From NCBI GenBank assembly GCA_016291725.1, contig JAEEYJ010000104.1:1-13373 (forward strand): a stretch of DNA of 13,373 bases, written 5' to 3'. The notes below the pieces were generated by a model. The model ran no database searches. It was given only the letters and a program-made list of their open reading frames with translations, and was not told the origin of the DNA. The position numbers and the translations under genes were made by a program. Below, piece after piece: positions 5,110 to 12,480 of this stretch; positions within the stretch are counted from its first letter, which is position 1; every line of letters begins with the position of its first letter. The stretch is from Solobacterium sp. (GTDB lineage: Bacteria > Bacillota_I > Bacilli_A > Erysipelotrichales > Erysipelotrichaceae).

Positions 5110-8020
5110 CTTCCGTCTCCTGTGCCGCTTTGCGTATCTCGTCGAGCCTCAGTACTTCCGTCTCAAAGATTGTCAGTGCCTGCGTAACATCTACCGGAGG
5201 CAGCGGTTCCCTCGCCTTTTCCAGGTTGATCTCCTCCCGCCTGAGCAGCACTTCCTGCTCCAGACGCCTGCGCTGCCTGCGTGAGAGGATCATGCCCAGC
5301 AGGAACAGGACACCTGCACCGATCGTGATGTACATGTAGATATGCTCAAAGTCAAATGAAGAATTCGATATGCTCAGCGACTCTACCGGATCCTCTCCTG
5401 TATAGTGATTGGAGGTCCTTCTGCCGGATACCAGGTATTCACCGTCATGGTTGCCCATGAATGTAATTGCGTTCGCTGTCTGCCGGGTATAGCACTTCTC
5501 TACGTCCCCGTCTTCCGGGTCATAATAGAATACCGTGAACACTTCCCCTTCATCCGCACCGTCCGGCTTGCGTATGGTGCAGAGGAACGGTCCGTCCAGA
5601 CTGAACTCCGAATAGTTCCTGCGGAGGCTGAGCGTAAATGATTCATGTACATCCGTATTCAGGAATGCCGCAGCGCCGCTCATGGATTCCAGGGCTTCCG
5701 GCGTCACACCGTCCCTGACACGTACACGGTAGGTATCACGGAACAGGCTCTGCTTCTCCAGAGAATCGGACAGCGGTACAGAGACCGACAATCCGGATAC
5801 ACCGGTCACATAGGCATTGTCTTCCAGAATGTAGCTGATCCGGTCACCGACGACCATGCGCATGATGCGGTCGAAGGAACGCAGCTGGGTCTGTGTCAGA
5901 TAAGGGATTGCGTGGGCATCCAGATCGCTCTTGAGCGACAGCAGGTATTCCTTGTCGATTTCATCCAGAGAATCCCGGTGTTCATAGGTACGCACTGTAT
6001 CAACGATCCGGTTCTTCAGCTGTGTACGTACAGCGTCTGCCTCTGCGTTCACGACGATATCATAGCTGCATTCCCGGCCTGCCCAGCGGACCTTGACACT
6101 GTAGTTTCCCGCTTTGTCCATGGTATAACCGGAAATCATCGCTGTTGTCAGATCTACACTCTCCTCTTCACCATCCGCAAAGAAGACATGCACTTTGCCG
6201 CCTTTGACACTGATCCGGTCATAGACTTCATAGTCCGTTCGCGGCAGTGTTTCCATTTCAATGCGGTCCACTGCCCGCCACGTCGCAGTGAACTCTGTAT
6301 CTGCAGAGACACCGCTCGTTTCCTTGTTCCATCCGGCAAACAGGTAGCCGTCCCTGACCGGCACGGTACATACAGCATCCCGTCCGGCAGGCATTACGTA
6401 GGAAACGCTTTCCTGTCCGTCAGTGAAACGGCCGCCGTCTGCCCTAAAGCCGACACGGACCAGTCCGCTCTCTTCTCCCGTTCCGGACAGGACGAGCTGA
6501 ATATCCTCCGCTTTGATATAGCCGATGTTGTTGGAGAAATCGTATTCATAGGTCAGTGCGACTTCCGAATCTGCGTTCATCGTCGCTTCGCACTGGACCT
6601 TGTACCAGTCGGTATTATCGTTGTACACCTCGGAGATGATCACGAATGCTTCATCAGGGTTTTCTCCGCTCAGATAAAGCACCCTGGAGCCGTTTTCCGG
6701 ATACTGGTAGACCATAATGGTCTTCGCAGCGGTCTTGATTCCCAGGGTTTCCTTCCCATTGTCCGCACCGCCGCAGGATTCATCCAGCAAGCGGTATCTC
6801 TCAGCAGCCTTTTCTCCCCAATAGGGATCCGGTGAATAGGAAACGTTCATGCCGGATGATTTGTTGCCGAAAAAGCCGCCGTGGAACTGCGATTTCAGCG
6901 GTGAACAGTAGGAACCTGAAATAAAGTACTTTGCGTGTGCGTACAGCGAATTGGCCGGTGTATAGTAGCGCATAGCGCCTGCCTCATCATCGTTGTCATA
7001 GGCCGCATGGGAGAACAGGTTGTTCCGTGTGAAGCTCAGGGAACTCCTGCCGCTGCCGGATTCTTCCTGGCTTACCGCCAGCATCATCAGTACATTCGCC
7101 CCGTACTCGTAGGCATACTGCAGGAATGATTCTTCCAGACCGTAGTACTGGGAACGCGTCAGGGTATCATCAAAGGAATCCTTGTCATCATCCCGGTAGG
7201 TATCCACCGGTCCCTTGATTCCCATGGATCCGTAGAACAGATCCCGGAGTTCATTCAGTCCGGCAGAGCTGATGGAACGATGGGATACAAACTGATAATA
7301 GTCATAGTACGGCTCTTCCGGATTCAGGCTGTGTTCCCTTGTGCCGGCGATGTAGTCCTCCAGCATCAGTACAAAGTCATCCTCACTGTAGAAGTAATGA
7401 CCGTCATAGCTGCTGTAGTTCTCCCCTTCCTTCATCCAGGAGGGAGCCGGACCGTTGTTTATGATGCTGGCGTAATAGTCATCCTTCATCTGGCCCTTGA
7501 TCTCGTGGTAGAGGGTTCCTTCACTGACCGTATACCCGGACAGACGCACGGCAACCTCTTCCACGGGAACAATAACCGCATCCTCCAGGGAGATCCTCGC
7601 CTTCAGTCCGGAAATCAGCACCGTCGCTTCCGACGCGTGATCATTTGTACTGAGATACGCTGCGTCCTTGCCGTAGCACCCGTTCAGCGTACCGCTCTGC
7701 CCGTCAATGCTGGAAGTATAGCGGACATCCACCGTACAGTCATCGGAACCGATGTAGACGACCGCATGCTCCGCTGCCAGCACCTTGTCGCGGAATACAA
7801 TGCCGATGTTCTCATAGTTGTTCCGCCGGTTCTGCATGGCGTAGTGCGCATAGGTGTAGTTGTAGAAGACATCGATCTCTTCCCCTGCCGCAAAGTCCAC
7901 AACATGATAAAAATCATCCTGAAAGCGCAGCGGCGTGTTTTCCGCGTGCACAGGAAGTGGATTGAGCACTGCTGCACCCAGCAGTATGACCAGCAGTTTC
8001 TGTATCTTCTTCAAAAACAT
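5081..8020 (-). CDS. Membrane-anchored peptidoglycan hydrolase with GH73-like glucosaminidase, SH3-like, InlB-type repeat and Ig-like domains
   Basis: This 979-residue exported protein probably cuts the N-acetylglucosaminyl bonds of peptidoglycan outside the membrane. It begins with a signal peptide (MFLKKIQKLLVILLGAAVLN, predicted cleavage after VHA at 26). After a novel N-terminal region, residues about 295-415 resemble glucosaminidase: LMMLAVSQEESGSGRSSLSF with candidate catalytic Glu319/Glu320, then TRNNLFSHAAYD and YFISGSYCSP. An SH3-like stretch (about 430-510), an InlB/flg_new-type repeat (about 521-582, GYLFAGWNKETSG...TATW) and a Big_3-like domain (about 585-657) follow. A helical linker, one TM helix (about 893-912) and a basic, helical cytoplasmic tail of about 65 residues end it. 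The ATG at 8020 has no good Shine-Dalgarno; a TTG two codons later (8014) is an alternative. A promoter-like motif lies immediately upstream. Confidence 0.82.
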   Translation of the reverse strand: MFLKKIQKLLVILLGAAVLNPLPVHAENTPLRFQDDFYHVVDFAAGEEIDVFYNYTYAHYAMQNRRNNYENIGIVFRDKVLAAEHAVVYIGSDDCTVDVRYTSSIDGQSGTLNGCYGKDAAYLSTNDHASEATVLISGLKARISLEDAVIVPVEEVAVRLSGYTVSEGTLYHEIKGQMKDDYYASIINNGPAPSWMKEGENYSSYDGHYFYSEDDFVLMLEDYIAGTREHSLNPEEPYYDYYQFVSHRSISSAGLNELRDLFYGSMGIKGPVDTYRDDDKDSFDDTLTRSQYYGLEESFLQYAYEYGANVLMMLAVSQEESGSGRSSLSFTRNNLFSHAAYDNDDEAGAMRYYTPANSLYAHAKYFISGSYCSPLKSQFHGGFFGNKSSGMNVSYSPDPYWGEKAAERYRLLDESCGGADNGKETLGIKTAAKTIMVYQYPENGSRVLYLSGENPDEAFVIISEVYNDNTDWYKVQCEATMNADSEVALTYEYDFSNNIGYIKAEDIQLVLSGTGEESGLVRVGFRADGGRFTDGQESVSYVMPAGRDAVCTVPVRDGYLFAGWNKETSGVSADTEFTATWRAVDRIEMETLPRTDYEVYDRISVKGGKVHVFFADGEEESVDLTTAMISGYTMDKAGNYSVKVRWAGRECSYDIVVNAEADAVRTQLKNRIVDTVRTYEHRDSLDEIDKEYLLSLKSDLDAHAIPYLTQTQLRSFDRIMRMVVGDRISYILEDNAYVTGVSGLSVSVPLSDSLEKQSLFRDTYRVRVRDGVTPEALESMSGAAAFLNTDVHESFTLSLRRNYSEFSLDGPFLCTIRKPDGADEGEVFTVFYYDPEDGDVEKCYTRQTANAITFMGNHDGEYLVSGRRTSNHYTGEDPVESLSISNSSFDFEHIYMYITIGAGVLFLLGMILSRRQRRRLEQEVLLRREEINLEKAREPLPPVDVTQALTIFETEVLRLDEIRKAAQETEDDQYDDRSE

Positions 8021-8027
8021 CCTAACT

Positions 8028-8036
8028 ATTCTACCA
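8028..8036 (-). promoter_or_regulatory. Candidate internal promoter before the wall-hydrolase gene
   Basis: The minus strand reads TGGTAGAAT, an extended -10 (TAGAAT 8033-8028), with a weak TTCCTA (8056-8051) at 17 nt overlapping the end of pcp. A start 7-8 nt downstream would fall on or next to the ATG at 8020, giving a leaderless message or requiring the TTG at 8014. Readthrough from pcp is the alternative route of expression. Confidence 0.4.
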
Positions 8037-8057
8037 TGAACAGGCGGATATAGGAAA

Positions 8058-8663
8058 TCACTCGCTCAAAGCACACAGTGCCGCAGTAATTCCCTTCACC
8101 ATATCCTCCAGGCTCATGCTCGGAACATCCATGCCCTTGTCCGTACTCTGTGCAGGCAGGAACGGTACATGGATGAAGCCGCTCTTCTTGCCGGGATACT
8201 CCCGTTCCAGCCAGTAGCGGATGCCGTACAGCACATGGTTGCAGATGAAAGTGCCGGCAGTATTGGATACCGCTGCAGGCACACCTGCGTCATTGATATA
8301 CTGTACAACCTTCTTCACCGGAATGCTGGCGAAGTAGGCATCCGGACCGTCTGCGTAGATTGCCTCATCGATGACCTGCTTCCCGTCGTTGTCCGGGATA
8401 CGCTGGTCATCCACATTGATGCCGATCCGTTCCACCGTCAGCTTCGCCCGGCCGCCTGCCTGTCCCAGAGACAGTATGATGTCCGGGTCCGAACGCTTGA
8501 TCTCTTCCCGGATCCTATCGATGGACCGGTAGCGCACCACCGGCACCAGCATCGTAACGATTTCGGCACCGTTGATGGTTTCCGGCAGCTGCTTCAGTAT
8601 TTCAGCTGCGGGGTTGATCGCCTCTCCCCCGAAAGGTTCAAATCCTGTGACCAGTATCTTCAT
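8058..8663 (-). CDS. pcp: Pyroglutamyl-peptidase I (pyrrolidone-carboxylate peptidase)
   Basis: This cytosolic cysteine peptidase (family C15) removes N-terminal pyroglutamate from peptides, helping complete breakdown of scavenged or turned-over peptides. The 201-residue product begins MKILVTGFEPFGGEAINPA and carries the full catalytic triad: Glu78 in TVERIGINVDDQRIPDNDG, Cys141 in SNTAGTFICNHVLYG and His165 in GFIHVPFLPAQ. These match Glu81, Cys144 and His168 of the Bacillus enzyme with a three-residue offset. The ATG at 8663 is chosen over 8669 and 8726 because AGGAG lies 6 nt before it; the longer reading adds an unrelated 21-residue extension that is only the kinase gene in another frame. 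It overlaps the kinase gene by 26 nt, so it is in the same operon. An intracellular peptidase behind a sensor kinase is an uncommon pairing. Confidence 0.95.
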   Translation of the reverse strand: MKILVTGFEPFGGEAINPAAEILKQLPETINGAEIVTMLVPVVRYRSIDRIREEIKRSDPDIILSLGQAGGRAKLTVERIGINVDDQRIPDNDGKQVIDEAIYADGPDAYFASIPVKKVVQYINDAGVPAAVSNTAGTFICNHVLYGIRYWLEREYPGKKSGFIHVPFLPAQSTDKGMDVPSMSLEDMVKGITAALCALSE

Positions 8664-10035
8664 TCTCATCTCCTGCCGGCAGCGCAAACCAGAATGTGCT
8701 GCCTTCTCCTTCCTTGCTGCGGACACCGTACTGCGCCCCGTGCAGCTCCAGGATCTCCTTCACGATTGCCAGACCCAGCCCGCTCCCGCTCACCGGGCGT
8801 ACATGGGTCCGGTCGACCTTGTAGTACCGTTCCCAGACATCCTTCAGCTGTTCTTCCGGTATCCCTTCTCCGTGATCTTCCACTTCCGTGATCACCAGGT
8901 CTTCCTGACGGTAACAGCGTACACCGATCCTGCGGTCTTCCGCAGAGTAGTTCACCGCATTGCTCAGGAAATTGTTCACGACCTGGGCAATCCGCTGCTC
9001 ATCCGCACGGACGTACAGATGCTCTTCAGCGGAACACATGAATTCATATCCGTCCTGTACCTTGAAGACTTCATACTTGCGCAGTTCGCGGCGCACCAGT
9101 TCATCCATGCTGAACACCGTATACTGCAGGCTGATTCTTTCATCCTGCAGCCTTGACAGGTCCAGCAGGTCATTGACCAGGCTGTTCAGGCGCCTGGATT
9201 CATCAATGATGACCTGCAGGTTCTCATCTGTCTTCTCTCCCGGAATGTCCCGCATCATCTCACCGTATCCTCCGATCATGGTCAGCGGCGTACGCAGATC
9301 ATGCGACACATTCGCCAGCAGATCCCGCTTGGCCCGGTCGGCTTTGCGGATATCCGCGGCTGCCTGTTCCAGGGTACGGTTCAGCTCCACGGCTTCCTTG
9401 AACACATTGGTGGATTCATCTATATGGTAGCTGCCTTCCGGAAGGCTCTCCGCCTCCCGGGCAATCTTCACCAGCGGATCACCGATCCATCTGTTCAGCA
9501 CCAGTACCAGCAGCAGTGTTGCGATGACCAGGATCCCGGCGATGAACAGCATCTGGACCCGCAGCGTGCGCACCGTTGCGTTCAGCGCTGTCAGATTGGT
9601 GCTGACCATGATTACCGTACCGTCCTCCTGTACACGGGTGCTGATGATGCTCTGCAGTCCTTCCGCGCCATGCTTGTCTTCCAGGATGCTCAGCCAGCTT
9701 CCTCCGTTTTCTTCAGCCAGTACGATCTGTTCCCGGGTCTCCCATGGACTCATCCGGTTCAGTACACAGCCTACTGCCTGATCCGTTACTTCGTACGTAT
9801 CCGCAACGATCCGGATGCAGGCATCGTTTTCCCTGCTCAGCCGGTAGACGCTGTCCAGATACGTATCGGTATCCAGGGCCGCTGCGATCTGCTCAGTGAC
9901 CGTATTGACACTGCGGATCTTGGAGCGGGTGTACATCGGCTGCAGCAGTACTGCCTGGAAAATGAAAATCAACGCAATGATGAGCACTGCGTAGATTCCC
10001 AGCAGCCTGCCGGTTTTGTGTTTCAGATCAGGCAT
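8638..10035 (-). CDS. Membrane sensor histidine kinase (HisKA class), partner of the adjacent response regulator
   Basis: This two-component sensor autophosphorylates on a histidine and passes phosphate to the adjacent OmpR-type regulator. For the 465-residue form: TM1 at about 11-33, an extracellular sensor loop of about 130 residues, TM2 at about 162-182, a HAMP-like linker, the H-box NVSHDLRTP with His245, the N-box QVVNNFLSNAVNYS, the D-box VEDHGEGIP (Asp387) and the G-box GSGLGLAIVKE. All catalytic boxes are intact. The layout resembles PhoR-type and other class I sensors, but the signal cannot be read from sequence. The ATG at 10035 overlaps the regulator stop (ATGCCTGA), a classic coupling arrangement. 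An in-frame TTG at 10044 would add three residues and neither has a clear ribosome-binding site. The 3' end overlaps pcp by 26 nt. Confidence 0.93.
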   Translation of the reverse strand: MPDLKHKTGRLLGIYAVLIIALIFIFQAVLLQPMYTRSKIRSVNTVTEQIAAALDTDTYLDSVYRLSRENDACIRIVADTYEVTDQAVGCVLNRMSPWETREQIVLAEENGGSWLSILEDKHGAEGLQSIISTRVQEDGTVIMVSTNLTALNATVRTLRVQMLFIAGILVIATLLLVLVLNRWIGDPLVKIAREAESLPEGSYHIDESTNVFKEAVELNRTLEQAAADIRKADRAKRDLLANVSHDLRTPLTMIGGYGEMMRDIPGEKTDENLQVIIDESRRLNSLVNDLLDLSRLQDERISLQYTVFSMDELVRRELRKYEVFKVQDGYEFMCSAEEHLYVRADEQRIAQVVNNFLSNAVNYSAEDRRIGVRCYRQEDLVITEVEDHGEGIPEEQLKDVWERYYKVDRTHVRPVSGSGLGLAIVKEILELHGAQYGVRSKEGEGSTFWFALPAGDENEDTGHRI

Positions 10036-10705
10036 CTTTTTCAAAGCGGTAGCCGACTCCTCTCAACGTAACAATGCATTTACCGTAGGGACCGAGATTC
10101 TTTCTCAGAAGCTTCATATGTGTATCCAGCGTACGGTCATCCCCGAAATAGTTGTACCCCCATACATGCTCCAGAACAGCCTCTCTTGTTACAGCAATGC
10201 CCCGGTTGCGGATCAGATACACCAGCAGTTCATACTCCTTCGGCGAGAAAGCCACACGCTCCCCGTCAACCGTTACGACACGTGCGGAATAATCCACTTC
10301 CAGACCGCCCATGATGAAACGGTCATCTGCGGCTTCTCCGCCGCTGGTGCGCTTGAGGATCGCCTTTACGCGCATCATGAGTTCCTTGCCGGAGAACGGC
10401 TTGACAACATAGTCGTCTGCACCGACATCGAAGCCGTGGATCCGGTCGTATTCCTCGCCCAGCGCCGTCAGCATGATTACGGGGATCTGCGGACTGAACC
10501 GGCGGATATCCTTGACAGCCGAAAACCCATCCAGCTCCGGCATCATGACATCCATGATCACCAGATCATAATGACAGCTGCGGCACATCTCCACCGCCTG
10601 CATCCCGTCCGGTGCTTCATCAGCTTCAAAGCCTTCATATACTGCGTATTTCCGGATCATTGTCCGGATATTCGCTTCATCATCGACAATCAACAGTCTG
10701 GTCAT
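10028..10705 (-). CDS. OmpR/PhoB-family response regulator
   Basis: A DNA-binding regulator controlled by phosphorylation. The 225-residue product has a receiver domain (1-120) with acidic pocket Asp8-Asp9, phospho-acceptor Asp52 in DLVIMDVMMPELDG, Thr80 and Lys102 in YVVKPFS. A winged-helix output domain (about 128-223) includes AFSPKEYELLVYLIRNRG, VWGYNYFGDDRTLDTHMKLLRKNL and TLRGVGYRFEK. Domain layout and length match PhoP/PhoB-like regulators, whose dimers bind 11-bp-spaced direct repeats; such repeats lie just upstream of this gene. The ATG at 10705 gives the usual MxxLLIVDDE start. A TTG at 10726 would add seven residues, and neither start has a strong ribosome-binding site. It is the first gene of the array and overlaps the kinase gene. 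Confidence 0.95.
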   Translation of the reverse strand: MTRLLIVDDEANIRTMIRKYAVYEGFEADEAPDGMQAVEMCRSCHYDLVIMDVMMPELDGFSAVKDIRRFSPQIPVIMLTALGEEYDRIHGFDVGADDYVVKPFSGKELMMRVKAILKRTSGGEAADDRFIMGGLEVDYSARVVTVDGERVAFSPKEYELLVYLIRNRGIAVTREAVLEHVWGYNYFGDDRTLDTHMKLLRKNLGPYGKCIVTLRGVGYRFEKDA

Positions 10706-10711
10706 AGTGTG

Positions 10712-10743
10712 AGTATAGCTGTCCAATCTGAACTTCCGGTGAA
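10712..10743 (-). promoter_or_regulatory. Response-regulator promoter with an 11-bp direct-repeat operator
   Basis: The minus strand carries AAGTTCA twice exactly 11 bp apart (10746-10740 and 10735-10729). The core can be read as TTCACC n5 TTCAGA (10743-10738 and 10732-10727), close to the TTAACA-n5 repeats of Bacillus PhoP. The TATACT -10 (10717-10712) follows 9 nt after the second hexamer, and no good -35 exists, which fits regulator-assisted initiation. The predicted start falls at about the ATG at 10705, so the message may be leaderless. The repeats are seen; regulator binding is inferred. Confidence 0.55.
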
Positions 10744-10747
10744 CTTT

Positions 10748-11596
10748 CTACAATGTTTCGATGAGATCCGCGGCTTTCTTCAGCGGCTCCACTTCCAGCT
10801 CTTCAATTTCGCCTGCGTCGCTCGCTCTGGCGTTCTTTTCATCCAGCGGAATTCTTGCCAGGACCTCTGTACCGAACTTTGCGGCCACTTCTTCAATGTG
10901 CGATTCACCGAATACGTACATCTTCCTGCCGCAGTCCGGGCACTCCACCCAGCTCATGTTCTCGATCAGGCCCAGTACTTTGATATTCATCATCCGGGCC
11001 ATGTTGATGGCCTTCTCCACAACCATGGATACCAGATCCTGCGGACTGGTGACCACAATAATCCCGTCCAGCGGGAAGGACTGGAACGCGGTCAGAGGCA
11101 CATCACCGGTTCCCGGAGGCATATCCACGAACATATAGTCCACTCTGTCCCAGAACACTTCCTGATAGAACTGCTTGATCAGGCCGGCAACGATGGGGCC
11201 GCGCCAGACGATCGGCTGGTCATCGCTCTGCAGCAGCATATTCGATGTAACGACCTGGATGCCGGTCTTTGTGAAAGCCGGGTACATCAGTTCCCCGTCT
11301 CCCATCGCTTTCTCCGTGACACCGAAGACCTTGCCCATGGAAGGACCGGTGATATCCGCATCCAGTACACCTGTACGGTATCCTCTGCGCTGCATTTCGG
11401 AAGCCAGTGCAGATGTTACGAACGACTTGCCTACACCGCCCTTGCCGGATACAATGCCGATCATTTTCCTGATGGTAGAGCGCGGATGCGGCTCTATTCT
11501 GAAATCCGGTGCTCCGCCTGTCCGGGAAGGACAGTCTGTGCCGCAGGTTTCACATGCACCATTGCAGCTTTCCGGATTCTGGTTTCTGTCTGTCAT
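10748..11596 (-). CDS. Mrp/NBP35-family iron-sulfur cluster carrier ATPase
   Basis: This P-loop (MinD/Mrp-type) ATPase is expected to hold and deliver Fe-S clusters in the cytosol. The 282-residue product has an N-terminal cysteine cluster CNGACETCGTDC (Cys11, 15, 18, 22), the deviant Walker A GKGGVGKS (51-58), VLDADITGPSMGKVFG (78-92), VDMPPGTGD (157-165), and the C-terminal Cys219-x-x-Cys222 that bridges a cluster in the dimer. The ATG at 11596 is preferred: AAGGAG lies 8 nt upstream, while the in-frame extension to 11980 reads through the divergent gene. A four-cysteine N-terminus makes it Nbp35-like rather than a plain ApbC/Mrp. Its promoter region faces that of the unknown gene. It ends 42 bp before the response-regulator start, so readthrough into the two-component operon is possible. 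Confidence 0.93.
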   Translation of the reverse strand: MTDRNQNPESCNGACETCGTDCPSRTGGAPDFRIEPHPRSTIRKMIGIVSGKGGVGKSFVTSALASEMQRRGYRTGVLDADITGPSMGKVFGVTEKAMGDGELMYPAFTKTGIQVVTSNMLLQSDDQPIVWRGPIVAGLIKQFYQEVFWDRVDYMFVDMPPGTGDVPLTAFQSFPLDGIIVVTSPQDLVSMVVEKAINMARMMNIKVLGLIENMSWVECPDCGRKMYVFGESHIEEVAAKFGTEVLARIPLDEKNARASDAGEIEELEVEPLKKAADLIETL

Positions 11597-11624
11597 GTTG
11601 TTTTCTCCTTTACGTCTATTCAGT

Positions 11625-11653
11625 ATTGTAGCAAAATTATCCCTGAATGCCAC
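11625..11653 (-). promoter_or_regulatory. Promoter of the Mrp-family gene
   Basis: GTGGCA (-35, 11653-11648; 4 of 6 consensus) and TACAAT (-10, 11630-11625) are 17 nt apart, with TG at 11633-11632 forming an extended -10. The transcript would start near 11618, leaving a short leader holding the AAGGAG site (11610-11605). Confidence 0.7.
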
Positions 11654-11659
11654 GGATTC

Positions 11660-11679
11660 TGTTATGATCCCTTTGGAGG
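11660..11679 (+). promoter_or_regulatory. Extended -10 promoter and RBS of the unknown gene at 11685
   Basis: TGTTATGAT (11660-11668) is an extended -10 (hexamer TATGAT); no convincing -35 is seen. Transcription would begin close to the GGAGG ribosome-binding site (11675-11679), itself 5 nt before the ATG, so the leader would be about 10 nt. It overlaps the -35 region of the opposing Mrp promoter. Confidence 0.5.
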
Positions 11680-11684
11680 TGCCT

Positions 11685-12428
11685 ATGCCTGTACATATAG
11701 AATGCTTTATCGATCCGGCCAATGAATCGGACCTGATTTCCGAACTGCTCCATCTGCTGCAGAAAAGACCGGACCATACATATACCAACAGTGAAAACCA
11801 GCATATTCTGTCCGTATACGATATCAAGGATACCGAGGGAGAAACTGTCCTGCAGGCTGTTTTCCACCTGGTGATGAACAGCGGTGTCATGGAGATCAAG
11901 GATCTGGACCTGGTGATTGCGGACAGTCCTGTACTGGACGTGGAATACGTCTTCCGGCTGGATCTCCCGCAGGAAGGCAATGAATGCTACGAAGCAGCCA
12001 TCCGGGACCAGCACATCCAGGCAGAGACCGTCAGCCGGGAGCGGATTCCCGGAAAGCTTGAGGACACTGTACAGAGAACCGCAGTCTGCCTGTTTCCGTT
12101 CGACTATACGCTCTATTCTACGGAAGAAGCTTTCCATACAGACTTCCCCGATGAACCCGAACCGTTCCTCGCTCTTTCCGGCAGTCTGCTGCCGAAGGAA
12201 GGGTCCTCGGAAACCTTCTCCTTCATCATCGGTACCGTTGTTTCCGGACGTACCCATTACCTGCAGTTCGGCGATCTCCTGTGCGGATGCACCATCCTGC
12301 AGGTGAATACCCCCGTGGGCATCCTGCCTGCCATCATCTCTCTCGATGCCAACGAAGAGCTCCAGGAAGGAACCATCATCGCCATGTACTGCGATGTCAA
12401 GGCCAATCTCGCTGTTGACGACGCCTGA
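11685..12428 (+). CDS. Hypothetical acidic protein, 247 aa
   Basis: I do not recognise this family. The protein begins MPVHIECFIDPANESDLIS. It is acidic, has no signal peptide or membrane segment, and is probably cytosolic. The N-terminal half alternates predicted helices (ESDLISELLHLLQKRPD, about 14-30) with strands (HILSVYDI; IKDLDLVIADSP). The C-terminal 70 or so residues are rich in short hydrophobic strands and glycines (SFIIGTVVSG, GDLLCGCTILQVNTPVGILP, GTIIAMYCDVKANL), which suggests a small beta-barrel, though this is only a visual impression. There is no obvious catalytic or metal motif; its few cysteines are scattered. The ATG at 11685 has GGAGG 5 nt upstream; an in-frame ATG at 11664 lies within the -10 element. 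Codon use matches its neighbours. It is monocistronic, with its own terminator. Confidence 0.8.
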   Translation: MPVHIECFIDPANESDLISELLHLLQKRPDHTYTNSENQHILSVYDIKDTEGETVLQAVFHLVMNSGVMEIKDLDLVIADSPVLDVEYVFRLDLPQEGNECYEAAIRDQHIQAETVSRERIPGKLEDTVQRTAVCLFPFDYTLYSTEEAFHTDFPDEPEPFLALSGSLLPKEGSSETFSFIIGTVVSGRTHYLQFGDLLCGCTILQVNTPVGILPAIISLDANEELQEGTIIAMYCDVKANLAVDDA

Positions 12429-12456
12429 GCCCCTGAATACAGCAAACCATTGATCC

Positions 12457-12480
12457 GGATTCCGCAGGGAATCCTTTTTT
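12457..12480 (+). terminator. Intrinsic terminator of the 11685-12428 gene
   Basis: GGATTCC (12457-12463), loop GCAG and GGAATCC (12468-12474) form a 7-bp perfect stem followed by six Ts. It is the clearest terminator in the window. The T-run merges with the first TTAACG repeat of the next promoter. Confidence 0.9.

Noticed and set aside
4010..5284. 424-codon plus-strand open frame
   Set aside because: It is antisense to rluB and the ParB-like gene, both of which carry recognised motifs; its translation resembles no family.
5645..6835. 396-codon plus-strand open frame
   Set aside because: Shadow of the wall-hydrolase gene on the opposite strand; no ribosome-binding site or motifs.
8664..8726. 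21-residue N-terminal extension of pcp
   Set aside because: It is the kinase gene read out of frame; the AGGAG before 8663 and the canonical MKILVTGFEPFGG start settle it.
10016..11725. 569-codon plus-strand open frame
   Set aside because: It spans the antisense of three features (response regulator, intergenic gap and Mrp gene) and cannot be a real gene alongside them.
11597..11980. N-terminal extension of the Mrp protein to 11980
   Set aside because: The extension runs through the divergent promoter region and the start of the opposite gene; a strong ribosome-binding site supports the start at 11596.
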